Shown: positions 6,999-15,023, numbered from the stretch's first letter. The stretch is 26,064 nucleotides of DNA from Thermoleophilia bacterium (GCA_020438525.1 JAGQUL010000188.1:1-26064); one strand, 5' to 3'. A program made the numbers and translations. The notes: generated by a model from the sequence alone, not told the origin.

Positions 6999-9900
6999 TC
7001 AGTTGACGTCGAACACCATGCTGCTGTCGGACACGACGGTGTGATCGCGCGCGCTGCGCCAGCGGATCGGCGTCACGACGATCCGGTAGCCGCGCCTTGA
7101 CTCGGGCACGCGAACGCCGTAGGTCCGGGTGCCGCGTCGGAGCACGATCGTCCGGGTCGCGCGGATGCTGAACCGGACGCGGGACTTACCGTGCACTCGT
7201 GTCACGATCCGACGGTACGCCGAGACGCGCACGAGTCGCCGACCGCTCGCCGACAGCTTCACGAAGTACATCTTCCTGGCCGTCGACCGTGCCTTTGCGC
7301 TGCCCCCGGTGCGCGACCGGTCGGTCGTCGAGTGAACCGAGGAGGAGATGCGCACGCCGTTCGAGATCGTCAAGGTCGCGGTGTACTGGCGCATCGTGTT
7401 CGACCCCTCGGGGGTCCACTGCGCGCTGCACTCGATCTTCGCGTTCCGGAACGCGGCGGTATCGGGCACGCGGATCGAACTCCGGTTGATCCAGCCCCAC
7501 TGGAGCTGTCCGTTCACCGACCACGTGAAGGTCAGGTTCGACGCGCCGAAGCCGGAGGGGATCGGGCAGCTCAGCTCCGCGTTCGGCGACGTAGCGTTCG
7601 CAAAGGTCGCCGACGTGGCGCCGGTCGGGGCACCCGTGCTGAGCAGGCGCCGCAGGTTCACGGTGATGTACAGCGTGTTCACGCCATCGGTGATCGGCAC
7701 CCGCAGCGACTTCGAGTACGCCACCGGCGCAGTGGACGATCCGCTGACGGTTCGGCGGTAGGCCGTGAGCAGCAGGGGCTGGAAGCCGAACTCGTCGTCG
7801 TGGAGGGTCGGGTAGCTCGTCGTGTACGCGACTCCCTGACGCTGTTCGAAGCACTGCAGCATGTCCCCGCCCGGGAGCTCCGTGTAGGTCAGCTGGGCCT
7901 TCACCGAGAAGCTGTCACTCGAGTCGATGCCGGAGTTTCCGGGGATGCCGGTGCACTTGACGCGCCAGGGCGCCGCGAGCTCCATCGCCGAGTATCGAGG
8001 TGACCAGGTTGCGCCGGTCATGTCGAGCGTCGTGGTCGATCCGCTGCCGCCCAGCACGTCGTCGAGCGTCGGCTTGTGGACCTTGGCGGTGAAGGCCTGC
8101 AGCGACTCGGTGCCGTCCGCTGCCTTGACGGTGACGAACAGGAGCGCCGACGTGATGTTCGCGCTGGGCGTGACGCGCAGGCGCTGGCTCGTGCTCGCGC
8201 CGGCCGAGCTCGGACAGTCGACGAACTTCGCCGTGAACGACAGGCAGCGCACGACCGTGAAGCGGCCGTTCGAGGTGATGTCGATGTACGAGGTCATCAC
8301 CCACGGCAGCGACTTGTCCTGCAGCGCGTAGGTGATCGGCTCCGGCTTGACGGTGACGGTCGCGGAGGCGGTGCCGTCGACCCAGCCGCCGTCCTTGTGC
8401 GCGGTCGCGACGAGCGTGTAGTCGCCGGGCGCATTCGCCGGAACCGAGTAGCTCGCAGCGGTGCTGACCACGTTGCCGTTGAGCTTCCACTGGTAGCTGA
8501 CCGTGGGCGAGTCGACCGACCACGTCACCGCCGATGCAGAGAGCGTCTTGCCGGCGGTCGCATCGCCTTCGATCGACAGCGTCGACGTCGGGGCGATCTG
8601 CGGCGACCGCACCACGACCTCCGGGCTGGTCGCCACCCCGTCTGCGTAGCCGGCAAGCGTGACGGTGATCTGAACCTTGACCTTGGTGCCGTCGCCGAGG
8701 CTCGAGGGGTCGAGCGTCAGTCCCGTAGCACCGGGGATCGCAGTGAATGTCGAGCCGAGCGCCGGCGCGGAGTACCACTGCGCGGAGCCGTCGGTCGGCG
8801 TGGGCGTCCAGCCGCCGAGCGTGAACGAGAGGGCGTGGTCGTTGAAGAAGGTGCCGGCGGCGCCCGGCACGGCCGTGCCGTTCACCGTCGGGAGCGCCGT
8901 GTTCGTGAACGTGGGCTGGGTGATGGTGACGGCAGCGCTGTCGGCGGATCCATCCGCGCTGCCTGCGGCGGATGCGGTGACGCGCACCTTGATCTGTGCG
9001 CCCACGTCGCCCGACACCGGCACGTAGGTCTGGCTCGTGGCGCCGCCGATCGGGGTGAACGTCGAGCCCGACCCGCCGTTGGTGTACCACGTGTACGCGG
9101 TCGAGGTGGGAGTGGTCGACCACGTGCCGTCGTTGGCGGTGAGCGTCTGCCCGACCTGCGGCGTTCCGCTGATCGACGGGGCCGTGGTGTTGGTGAGGAG
9201 CGGTCCCTTGATCGCGTTGAGCAGCTGGGGCGAGCCGAGCGTGTCGGAGCTGTAGGCGATGTTCTGGCCGAACTCGTCGCTACCGGTGAAGACGCTCACG
9301 TCGCTCGCAGCGATGTCGGTGATCGTGGTGCCGAGCACCGGTGCCGCGATGCTCCACTCGTTCACGACGGTGATTGCGGGGGTTCCCGCCGACGTGGTCG
9401 TGAGCGTGTCGTTCACGACGAGCAGGGCGTTCGCGGCACCCGTCGACCCTGGGAGCGCCTGCGACGAGAACGACCACTTGGTGCCCGTGGGCGCGACCTG
9501 GACGGGGAGGTCGAAGATGAGCTGTGCGCCGTCGCGGTCGACCTGAAGCTCGGCGGGGAGCTTGAGCACGCTCGGATCGGCGCCCGAGGCCCGCGAGATC
9601 GTGTAGTCGTAGCAGGTCCGGTCGGTGGTGCGACAGCTGGCGAAGGCGATCGACGTCGACGCGCTGGTATCGACGGTCGCGTTCGTCAGGGTCGTGGTGG
9701 TTGCCGTGCTCGATGCGTCGGGTGCAATGAACTTCGCAGTGGCGCTGCTGCCGGTGACGACGACGTTGTTGAGGTCGGCGCGCCAGAAGATCAGGTCGGC
9801 GAATCCCGCGATCGTCACCGTGCCCGAGCCGGCCGTGGATTCGAGGGTCGCGGCGCCCGTCGAGTCGCCGCGCAGCTCGACGTTGCCGTCGACGGTCATG

Positions 9901-10181
9901 TCGAACCCGTTCATGTCGACGGTGCCGCCGGCGTTCACGACGAGCGATGCCGGATTCGCCGGCGCCGACGTCAGCTGGAGGGTCGCACCCGAGTTGACGA
10001 CGATGTCGTCGCCCGCGGCGTAGGTCGGACAATCGGTAGAGAGCGGGTTGGTTCCTGCGGTCGAGACCGTGCAGGTCGCGGCGTTCGACACCGCCGGTGC
10101 AACGAGCGCGAGCGCCGAGGTGGCGATGGTCGCGATCAGCGCTCGGCGGAGCAGGCGGTGGGCGGCGGAGCGAGCAGGCAT
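6999..10181 (-). CDS. Large secreted Ig-like repeat protein
   Basis: The 1060-residue protein starts at ATG 10181 behind a GAGGA-type ribosome binding site. Residues 1-35 are a clear signal peptide ending around V-S-N-A-A. The next 250 residues are Thr/Ser/Ala-rich with parallel-beta-helix-like runs (repeated V-N-A-G-G-T-V-D-M-N-G and V-D-G-N-V-E-L patterns). At least three Ig-like units follow between about 330 and 620, recognised by P-x-I-S-G-T-P-Q-V-G-Q-T-L-T-A, then G-T-W-S, then Y-x-W-Y and an I-K-V-R-V-T-A-S ending. The following 300 residues are less regular. The last 100 residues are strongly basic (many Arg/Lys), perhaps cell-wall binding. No catalytic motif or sortase signal is visible. 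Likely a surface or adhesion-type protein, common in Solirubrobacterales-like genomes. It is followed 50 bp downstream by the MarR-pump operon. Confidence 0.88.
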   Translation of the reverse strand: MPARSAAHRLLRRALIATIATSALALVAPAVSNAATCTVSTAGTNPLSTDCPTYAAGDDIVVNSGATLQLTSAPANPASLVVNAGGTVDMNGFDMTVDGNVELRGDSTGAATLESTAGSGTVTIAGFADLIFWRADLNNVVVTGSSATAKFIAPDASSTATTTTLTNATVDTSASTSIAFASCRTTDRTCYDYTISRASGADPSVLKLPAELQVDRDGAQLIFDLPVQVAPTGTKWSFSSQALPGSTGAANALLVVNDTLTTTSAGTPAITVVNEWSIAAPVLGTTITDIAASDVSVFTGSDEFGQNIAYSSDTLGSPQLLNAIKGPLLTNTTAPSISGTPQVGQTLTANDGTWSTTPTSTAYTWYTNGGSGSTFTPIGGATSQTYVPVSGDVGAQIKVRVTASAAGSADGSADSAAVTITQPTFTNTALPTVNGTAVPGAAGTFFNDHALSFTLGGWTPTPTDGSAQWYSAPALGSTFTAIPGATGLTLDPSSLGDGTKVKVQITVTLAGYADGVATSPEVVVRSPQIAPTSTLSIEGDATAGKTLSASAVTWSVDSPTVSYQWKLNGNVVSTAASYSVPANAPGDYTLVATAHKDGGWVDGTASATVTVKPEPITYALQDKSLPWVMTSYIDITSNGRFTVVRCLSFTAKFVDCPSSAGASTSQRLRVTPSANITSALLFVTVKAADGTESLQAFTAKVHKPTLDDVLGGSGSTTTLDMTGATWSPRYSAMELAAPWRVKCTGIPGNSGIDSSDSFSVKAQLTYTELPGGDMLQCFEQRQGVAYTTSYPTLHDDEFGFQPLLLTAYRRTVSGSSTAPVAYSKSLRVPITDGVNTLYITVNLRRLLSTGAPTGATSATFANATSPNAELSCPIPSGFGASNLTFTWSVNGQLQWGWINRSSIRVPDTAAFRNAKIECSAQWTPEGSNTMRQYTATLTISNGVRISSSVHSTTDRSRTGGSAKARSTARKMYFVKLSASGRRLVRVSAYRRIVTRVHGKSRVRFSIRATRTIVLRRGTRTYGVRVPESRRGYRIVVTPIRWRSARDHTVVSDSSMVFDVN

Positions 10182-10292
10182 GGAGATCCTCGACGTCGGT
10201 ACGTGAACCGAATCGCACTACCCGAGCGCGATGCGACCAAATCCGCGATTCGATCACGAGAATGAACCGTTATCGGTGGACCTGCCTGCGCG

Positions 10293-10574
10293 TCAGCTCG
10301 CGTGACGCAGCGGCTGCGACGAGCAGTCGCGCAGCGCGATGCTCGCGATCGCCTGGTCGAGCAGGCGACGGTCGATGCGCCCGTGCTCGGGCTCGAACAG
10401 GTACTGCTGGTTCTGCTCCTGGAAGCGCAGCAGCTGGTCGACGAACCAGTCGGGGTCGCGCTCGGCGATCCAGCGCATCTTGTCGTCGCCCGAGCCGGAT
10501 GCGATCAGGTTGAGCGCCTCGGTGAATCCCCGTGCGGGGTTGATCGGCGGGGTGCGATCGTCTCGGATGCTCAT
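10293..10574 (-). CDS. Small hypothetical protein (93 residues)
   Basis: I chose ATG 10574 because GGAGG lies a few bases upstream; the open frame extends to 10637, but that extension lacks a ribosome binding site. The protein is soluble and charged, with a helical centre (D-K-M-R-W-I-A-E-R-D-P-D-W-F-V-D-Q-L-L-R-F-Q-E-Q-N) and no signal peptide or membrane segment. No family is recognised. It stands alone on the minus strand between the surface-protein gene and the zinc-ribbon gene. Confidence 0.65.
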   Translation of the reverse strand: MSIRDDRTPPINPARGFTEALNLIASGSGDDKMRWIAERDPDWFVDQLLRFQEQNQQYLFEPEHGRIDRRLLDQAIASIALRDCSSQPLRHAS

Positions 10575-10702
10575 GATGACCTCCGGGGGCTGGTGCGTTG
10601 ATCCCCCCGACCGGCGGGCAACCGGCCGAGTCGTCATCTGCTACCCGGCGACTCGAAAAGCATGCGTGGCGCCCGGCGGGTCATGCCGAGTCCTGCGCGA
10701 AG

Positions 10703-11101
10703 CTACTGCGCCGAGAGGCCGCTGCGGAGCGCCTCGCGCCACGCCTCGGCGCGCTCGAGCTCGCCCGGGTCGAGCCAGACGCCATGGGCGGCACACTGGT
10801 CGATGCCGATGCCGGAACTGTCGTCGAACACCGAGCGTTCCATCGGCTCGTCGCACCAGGGGCACGGAATCGGCGCGCGGATGTGGTCGAGCAGCGGCAG
10901 CTTCTCGGACGCGCGGTCGAGCGCCTCGAGATGCTCGTCGCGCGATCGTGGCTGCGTCTCGTTGTTGGTGATCGCCTGCAGCTGGTCGAGCGGCATGAAC
11001 GTGCCGCGACAGTCGGGGCACGAGTAGATCATCGCGGTCTCGTAGAACGTGGGCGCCATGTCGACCGTGCAGACCGGGCACTGTGGTTCGGTGGTGCTCA
11101 T
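10703..11101 (-). CDS. Double TFIIB-type zinc-ribbon protein
   Basis: This 132-residue protein contains two zinc ribbons of the zf-TFIIB family found in bacterial proteins. The first is C-P-V-C near residues 8-11 paired with C-P-D-C-R-G-T-F-M near 28-36. The second is C-P-W-C-D-E-P-M near 80-87 paired with D-Q-C-x-x-H-G-V-W-L-D-P-G-E-L near 101-115. The W-L-D-x-x-E-L ending is diagnostic. These proteins probably bind a metal-dependent partner or nucleic acid, but their role is generally unknown. ATG 11101 fits the first ribbon closely; no strong ribosome binding site is seen. The frame remains open far upstream, antisense to the next gene, which I treat as chance in high-GC DNA. Confidence 0.85.
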   Translation of the reverse strand: MSTTEPQCPVCTVDMAPTFYETAMIYSCPDCRGTFMPLDQLQAITNNETQPRSRDEHLEALDRASEKLPLLDHIRAPIPCPWCDEPMERSVFDDSSGIGIDQCAAHGVWLDPGELERAEAWREALRSGLSAQ

Positions 11102-11191
11102 GGGGGCGGGATCGGCATTCGCGCCGAAATCCTGAAACCGTGCGTTCGTCCGGCTCGACATCCGGGAGACGGGACGAACGAGGACGAATCC

Positions 11192-11614
11192 ATGTTGGCT
11201 GCGACGAAGCTCGGGATTGGTGCGGGAGCAGCGCTTGCCGTGGGCACGGCGGTGCTCGCGAAGATCACCTACGACGACGCTGCGCACAACCGCAACAACG
11301 ATCGCAACGCGATCATCAACATGGCGTTCTGGGGCGGCACGGTCGGAGCGGGCGCTGCGAGCATCGCCGCGCATCGATTCGCGAAGGGCGCAGCGCCGTG
11401 GCTGTATGGCGCGACGGCGCTGCTCGGCGCGAACGCGTTCGCGGGTGCGGCGGCGATGGAGTCGGGCTGGGAGCGGTCCGGCATCGCCTACTGCAGGTAC
11501 GGCTTCTGCAACCGCACCGCTGGTGACAGGTACGGCGCGCCGTCGATCTGGGTCGGGCGGGACAACCCGCTCGACGGCGTGGATGTGGCGGCGGAGGATC
11601 GCGCCGCTGGATGA
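11192..11614 (+). CDS. Small exported or membrane protein
   Basis: This 140-residue protein starts at ATG 11192, with GAGGA about ten bases upstream. The N-terminus (residues 5-24) is a hydrophobic Gly/Ala/Leu segment that could be a signal or anchor. Two further hydrophobic stretches (about 42-60 and 68-85) point to an integral membrane protein. The C-terminal 50 residues are polar and carry two cysteines in C-R-Y-G-F-C. No known family. It is divergent from the zinc-ribbon gene, with 90 bp between them that must hold both promoters. Confidence 0.7.
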   Translation: MLAATKLGIGAGAALAVGTAVLAKITYDDAAHNRNNDRNAIINMAFWGGTVGAGAASIAAHRFAKGAAPWLYGATALLGANAFAGAAAMESGWERSGIAYCRYGFCNRTAGDRYGAPSIWVGRDNPLDGVDVAAEDRAAG

Positions 11615-11759
11615 GCCGCGCTGTTTGCTCGACGATCCCGCAGCGACCATCGACAGCCTCGAGCACCTCGCACAGTTCGACTTCGACCTGCTCCTGCTCG
11701 ATCACGGCGCGCCCGTCGTGGACGACGCCCAGTCGCTGCTCGCCGCGACGATCTCGTGA
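11610..11759 (+). pseudogene. 3' remnant of a metallo-beta-lactamase-fold hydrolase gene
   Basis: In another frame than the preceding gene, about 50 codons ending at the TGA of 11757-11759 read as the C-terminal end of an MBL-fold hydrolase: A-A-T-I-D-S-L-E-H-L-A-Q-F-D-F-D-L-L-L-L-D-H-G-A-P-V-V. In intact family members this element (S-L-x-x-L-A-x-x-x-F-D-x-L-L-x-G-H-G-x-P) carries the last metal-ligand histidine just before the C-terminus. The upstream catalytic HxHxDH part is absent from the window, so this is a decayed fragment left after deletion. The left limit is approximate. Seen by pattern recognition, not by alignment. Confidence 0.55.
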
Positions 11760-11835
11760 TCCAGTCGTGTCACGCCCGGGATCAGGATGCCTGTCGCGAG
11801 GGGGGGTGCGAGCGACGCTTCGCCCCTGCAGTTGA

Positions 11836-12300
11836 TCAGAGGCCCATCAGCCGGTAGGTGCCGAGGAAGGCTTGCTGCAGACCAGCGCCCATCTCGATCT
11901 CGGCTGGGCGCATTCCGGGGATCGGAGGGCGGGATAGCGTGCCCGACTGCCGCACGATGTCGTTGCCGCCTGGGCCGTCCACCGTGGTCTCCCACCGGTT
12001 GCCTGACACGGTGCCGGTGAACGCGAACAGGTCGTTGCTGCCGGGTCCATCGACCCTGGCGGTCCAGCGGGCATCACTCACGGTTCCATTGGCGGTGACC
12101 ATGTCATCGCTGGTCGGGCCGTCGATCGTGACGCTCCATGTCGAACCGTCGGACGTTCCCTTCATCGTGACCATGTCGTTGGCGTCGGGACCGTCCATGG
12201 TCCGCTCGAACGCACCGCCGCCGCGGCTCGCCCGCGCGATGATCTCGCTGACGACCGAGTAATACGCATTGCGCGAGAACGGCGGGAGTGTCAACTGCAC
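11836..12300 (-). CDS. Protein with four tandem 24-residue repeats
   Basis: GTG 12300 is the chosen start because AAGGAG lies six bases before it; a longer open frame to 12450 has no such site. The 154-residue product has an N-terminal helical part (about 35 residues), then four consecutive 24-residue units sharing D-G-P-x-x-N/D-D-M/L/I-V/F, three more residues, then G-T-V/S-S/D, with an aromatic residue (F or W) at the first position of each unit. The regular Trp/Val/Asp-Gly spacing suggests a small beta-sheet repeat fold. The tail ends in an Ala/Met/Leu-rich helix. No signal peptide and no recognised family. The gene lies immediately on the host side of the left attachment site. Confidence 0.7.
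   Translation of the reverse strand: MQLTLPPFSRNAYYSVVSEIIARASRGGGAFERTMDGPDANDMVTMKGTSDGSTWSVTIDGPTSDDMVTANGTVSDARWTARVDGPGSNDLFAFTGTVSGNRWETTVDGPGGNDIVRQSGTLSRPPIPGMRPAEIEMGAGLQQAFLGTYRLMGL
12093..12230 (-). repeat. 72-bp coding repeats in the small repeat protein
   Basis: The protein repeats of the 11836-12300 gene correspond to successive 72-bp units. The second half of the array continues to about 11930; limits are approximate. On the + strand the recurring string is the reverse complement of the D-G-P codons (variants of GGGCCGTC, GGACCGTCC and GGTCCATC). Divergence between units shows an old duplication. Confidence 0.5.
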
Positions 12301-12490
12301 TGGAAGCTCCTTCGCATGGGAAGCGACATCGTATGGGGCCGTCGGCGGATCGCCGATGGGATGGCCGGGACGTTGTCCCGCCACGGCCACGGCGGCGGCT
12401 CTTTCGGCATTCGACGAGCCAACCGGGAGCGCCCGCACCCGCCGCCCCATGCGTTGCCCCCCCGAGCAAGTTGGAGGTCCTCGAACGCGG

Positions 12491-12516
12491 AAAGCCCCCG
12501 CACGAGCGAGGGCTTT
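12491..12516 (-). terminator. Terminator hairpin beside the left attachment site
   Basis: AAAGCCC and GGGCTTT pair around CGC-ACGA-GCG, with one internal mismatch. Read on the minus strand, the hairpin directly follows the tRNA-Lys 3' fragment. It is most simply the original host terminator of tRNA-Lys, separated from the tRNA by the insertion; the right-hand copy is a different hairpin brought by the element. Confidence 0.6.
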
Positions 12517-12566
12517 CCGAGAGTGGGCCGTGAAGGGATCGAACCTTCGACCTTGTGATTAAGAGT
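12510..12566 (-). repeat. attL: 57-bp repeat with tRNA-Lys 3' fragment
   Basis: These 57 bp are identical to 19829-19885. They include 43 nt of the tRNA-Lys gene (12524-12566: 3' acceptor strand, T arm, variable region and part of the anticodon arm) plus 14 bp of downstream sequence. To the right the tRNA sequence stops matching, so the tRNA here is only a fragment. This marks the junction between the host and the integrated element. Confidence 0.92.
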
Positions 12567-12682
12567 TCGGCTTGGGCCGTGTCAGCCGTTCGCAGCCGAT
12601 CCTGAATCCCCTGTTCCCGTGCGGGGTCGCCGCGCTCCGCGTCCCGTCCACTACCAGCTGGGAGCGGGCGGTCCCATCGCGT

Positions 12683-12703
12683 TTGGCTGCACGTTGGCTG
12701 CAC
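12683..12703 (+). repeat. Paired TTGGCTGCAC sites, left end
   Basis: Two direct copies of TTGGCTGCAC (12683-12692, 12694-12703), 11 bp apart. The same pair with the same spacing and orientation lies near the right end at 19747-19767. Probably integrase arm-type binding sites. Confidence 0.65.
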
Positions 12704-12786
12704 GAGGACACCCCCTGCCACCCGCCGACCGGGGGTGCTCGCTCACATGATTCCGAGGGTGCCCGGCAATTTTTCGCGGCGCGGAA

Positions 12787-13383
12787 TCAGCGCCGGAGGT
12801 CCAACGGCTGACCCGCCTTGTAGGCCGAGAGGTCAGGTGTCGGGACATCGACCGCAGGGCGGGAGAAGAAGTCTCCGAAGCGATGCGACAGGCTTTCCCG
12901 GTGTGGGCTGTCCAGGCGAGATCGCTCGCGGGTCGAGGCGAACTGCACGACGTAGGTGTAGGGCAAGGTCAGTACGTCGTTAAAGTGGATGAGCCACCAT
13001 TCACCAACGTCCGATGTTGTATCGGTATCCGCGGTCTCGAGCGGCGGCAGGCAGTGAAGGAAGGATGTGTTCTGCTTCAACGCCGGATCGAGCTTCTTCT
13101 TTCCGAGCCCCGAATCCTTGACCTGGAGCGTTCGGCAGCAGACAACCTGTGCGATGCGGAGGGGATCGCCGCGTTTGGCATCCTCGGCGGATCGTTCGAG
13201 ATCGCATGTCTGGGACATGACGACTACGTCCGTCGCCTGCACGACCAGATCATCCCCCGTAAAGACGAGTTCTCCGTCAGCGGTCGGCTCCGGTACGTTC
13301 AAGGGCACGAGTACCCGGACGCCTCGAAGCAAGTCACCTTGTTCGAGCGTGGCGTTCCCTGCCGCTATGGTCGTCCATGCCAC
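12787..13383 (-). CDS. Hypothetical protein with S-Q-T-C-D-L motif (cargo)
   Basis: The 198-residue protein starts at GTG 13383, 14 bp after the stop of the preceding gene. After a short N-terminal part with Q-G-D-L-L-R-G-V, it has a strand-like V-V-V-M-S-Q-T-C-D-L-E motif near residues 54-64, then a predicted alpha/beta region with a second recognisable stretch, F-L-H-C-L-P-P-L. I recall other bacterial proteins with a similar S-Q-D/T-C-D-L signature plus an L-P-P motif, but no function is known to me. There is no signal peptide or membrane segment. It is the last gene of a three-gene operon with a TIGR04255-like protein, inside the integrated element. The Cys-Asp pair could be catalytic or metal-binding; that is conjecture. 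Confidence 0.75.
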   Translation of the reverse strand: MAWTTIAAGNATLEQGDLLRGVRVLVPLNVPEPTADGELVFTGDDLVVQATDVVVMSQTCDLERSAEDAKRGDPLRIAQVVCCRTLQVKDSGLGKKKLDPALKQNTSFLHCLPPLETADTDTTSDVGEWWLIHFNDVLTLPYTYVVQFASTRERSRLDSPHRESLSHRFGDFFSRPAVDVPTPDLSAYKAGQPLDLRR

Positions 13384-13397
13384 AGGGCGTACCTAGA

Positions 13398-13652
13398 TCA
13401 GTCGTGATACCGGGACATCCGGCCCGATTCTTGAATCGTGACCGGCGCAACGCGCTCGACGGGGTACAAGCGGCGGGCGGTACGAGGCGCACGCGCCTCG
13501 GCAATCGCAAGGTGCCGCATCATCTGGGCCAAGGAGACACCCGTGTACTCCCGCAGTCCCTCGGCGGAGATTGTCGCAGGGGACATCTCCACTGCCTGCG
13601 GGCGAGGTGCGCAGTACGTCTGCGATGGCGTTTCAAGCAGTGCGGGCGGCAT
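13398..13652 (-). CDS. Small hypothetical protein (84 residues), middle gene of cargo operon
   Basis: The ORF overlaps the 3' end of the TIGR04255-like gene. ATG 13652 (84 residues) is preceded by GAGGAG at ten bases; TTG 13658 is the alternative start. The product is soluble, with a helical central part (S-L-A-Q-M-M-R-H-L-A-I-A-E-A-R-A) and an Arg-rich region. It has one cysteine and no recognised domain. Overlap upstream and a 14-bp gap downstream argue for translational coupling of all three genes, so it may bridge or regulate the two larger proteins. Confidence 0.62.
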   Translation of the reverse strand: MPPALLETPSQTYCAPRPQAVEMSPATISAEGLREYTGVSLAQMMRHLAIAEARAPRTARRLYPVERVAPVTIQESGRMSRYHD

Positions 13653-14382
13653 TGCCAAACATCTCCTCGGGTGGATGGACGAAGGATGCCCTAAACAATT
13701 CGTTCTTGCGGTTACGAAGCCTGTCTAGGCACTCCCAGAGCCCTTGATCGGGATCAGGAAGATTGTCTGACAGCATGAGGTCGATGTCCAGAATGAACGC
13801 GGCGGTCTCTGGTGCGTTGTCCGGGATGCGCGTCTGCGTGATCACCGCGTTCGCATCGAGATCGGGCTGGGGCGCTTCTACCCGCATGAAGAGTTGCGAA
13901 ATCTCGCCGAATACGCCGTCTGGCGTCAGTGGTCGGAGAGCGAGTTCGTTTCGCCAATCGCCGTGGGGGAGGTGGAATTGGTTGATGTAGCGAAGGCCGA
14001 TGCGGGACAAAGCGTCTGCACCCACGACTTCCCGGTACACGTTCCACCAGCGGGATGCCTCGGCGCGAAGATCGCTCCAACAGGTGTATGGCGCAAACCG
14101 GCTGACGGTCATTCCATCAACTCGCACCTGAACGGCGTAGTCGCCCGCTTCGCGTCGGTATATGTAGCCGATTTGCCGGTGGGACGCGCGCGCGCCGATC
14201 TGTTCGCCAGCGATGAATTCGAACTGCCCCTCGACCCGGGCTTCTCGCTGCGGGTACTCTGCGTTGATTGCCTCGTGGAAGGGCGCAAGGGTCTCGATTC
14301 CGCGCTCCGAAGCCCCCACGACGTGGAGGTCGATCACGGCCTCCATGACGGGGGCATTCTCTAGGCGAAACTCATCTGGCAT
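13633..14382 (-). CDS. TIGR04255-like family protein (cargo)
   Basis: This 249-residue soluble protein has the pattern I associate with the sporadically distributed family TIGR04255: an N-terminal P-V-M-E-A-V-I-D-L strand (residues 10-18), a central segment around the trio W-W-N-V-Y-R-E-V, the signature R-I-G-L-R-Y-I-N-Q-F near the middle, and a C-terminal helix (L-R-N-R-K-N-E-L-F-R-A-S) ending before M-F-G. The family has no established biochemical function; it is patchy and often found in mobile or accessory DNA. The start is ATG 14382. There is no clear ribosome binding site, and TAGACT lies a few bases upstream, so the transcript may be leaderless. It is the first gene of a minus-strand operon. 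Confidence 0.8.
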   Translation of the reverse strand: MPDEFRLENAPVMEAVIDLHVVGASERGIETLAPFHEAINAEYPQREARVEGQFEFIAGEQIGARASHRQIGYIYRREAGDYAVQVRVDGMTVSRFAPYTCWSDLRAEASRWWNVYREVVGADALSRIGLRYINQFHLPHGDWRNELALRPLTPDGVFGEISQLFMRVEAPQPDLDANAVITQTRIPDNAPETAAFILDIDLMLSDNLPDPDQGLWECLDRLRNRKNELFRASFVHPPEEMFGNAARTA

Positions 14383-14615
14383 GGGGCAAGTCTAGTCTCG
14401 GCGGGAGCGCACTCGCTCTGTACCCTGTATTTCGCAGGCGAGCCGGATCCGGTTCATGCTGACCGAATTCTGACGTATATGCGCACTCCTAAAGCCCGAT
14501 CGCGCTCGCGCACGCGCACGCGCGGCGCTTCCAAGGGGTTTCGGCGCGGCAGAGGGGGCGTCGTCGAGTGGCAGGGCGTGGCGGAACGCCTAACGTGCCC
14601 GCCACCGGCGAGCGG
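14383..14615. other. Noncoding stretch between cargo operon and zinc-ribbon gene
   Basis: This 233-bp region holds the promoter side of the TIGR04255-like gene and the 3' flank of the zinc-ribbon gene. Open frames here are Arg-rich and antisense-like, without ribosome binding sites. On the minus strand the only promoter-like string I see is TAGACT just upstream of 14382. A CG-alternating tract (cgcgctcgcgcacgcgcacg, around 14500) is present. Confidence 0.4.
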
Positions 14616-15023
14616 CTACGAGAATTCCCCCGCCATCCAACGCGCGAACAGCACGCCCAACGCGATGACCACGGGAGCTGTGAGGAGGGTGTACCCAAGT
14701 ACGAGCGCGACCGTCGCGGCGGTGCGACCACGCCAGTACGGGTTCAGCCGGAAATCACTACGGGCCATGTGCGCTAGAACGATCCCCACGAGCGGCACGA
14801 GCCACGGTGCGAGTGTCGCTTTCCAACTCCGATGGTAGATGTCGTAGCCGCACGTCGCGCATCGGAGCGGGCGGCCGCCTAGCGGAGTGGCGCAGGACGG
14901 ACAAACTGTGGGGTACGCGAATCGCTCATCGCAGTACGCGCAGCGGTCGGCGTCGCCGGGCGCATCCTCGCCGCAGCGACGGCAGGTGCGAATACTCGTC
15001 GTCTCGTCGGTCATCGTCTTCAT
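14616..15023 (-). CDS. Zinc-ribbon membrane protein (cargo)
   Basis: The 135-residue protein has two zinc-ribbon-like units in its first 60 residues: C-R-R-C / C-A-Y-C and C-P-S-C / C-A-T-C. Two hydrophobic segments follow (about 71-87 and 105-127), so the ribbons probably sit on the cytoplasmic side of a small membrane protein. ATG 15023 with GAGGCAGG upstream is the chosen start; ATG 15014 is possible. No specific function can be assigned. It is divergent from the XRE regulator gene, suggesting control by it. Confidence 0.78.
   Translation of the reverse strand: MKTMTDETTSIRTCRRCGEDAPGDADRCAYCDERFAYPTVCPSCATPLGGRPLRCATCGYDIYHRSWKATLAPWLVPLVGIVLAHMARSDFRLNPYWRGRTAATVALVLGYTLLTAPVVIALGVLFARWMAGEFS

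Noticed and set aside
4793..7006. Long plus-strand frame opposite the MFS and MarR genes
   Set aside because: Arg/Glu/His-rich mirror of a high-GC coding strand with no recognisable domain or ribosome binding site.
8076..10265. Long plus-strand frame opposite the surface-protein gene
   Set aside because: Arg/Gly-rich composition and position antisense to a clear signal-peptide protein.
12760..12795. GC-rich hairpin with adjacent T-run at the end of the S-Q-T-C-D-L gene
   Set aside because: The T-run precedes the hairpin on the plus strand and becomes an A-run on the minus strand, so it cannot act as an intrinsic terminator for the gene.
14479..14838. Plus-strand open frame next to the zinc-ribbon gene
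   Set aside because: Arg/Ser-rich, overlapping the coding strand of the zinc-ribbon protein, no ribosome binding site and no known domain.
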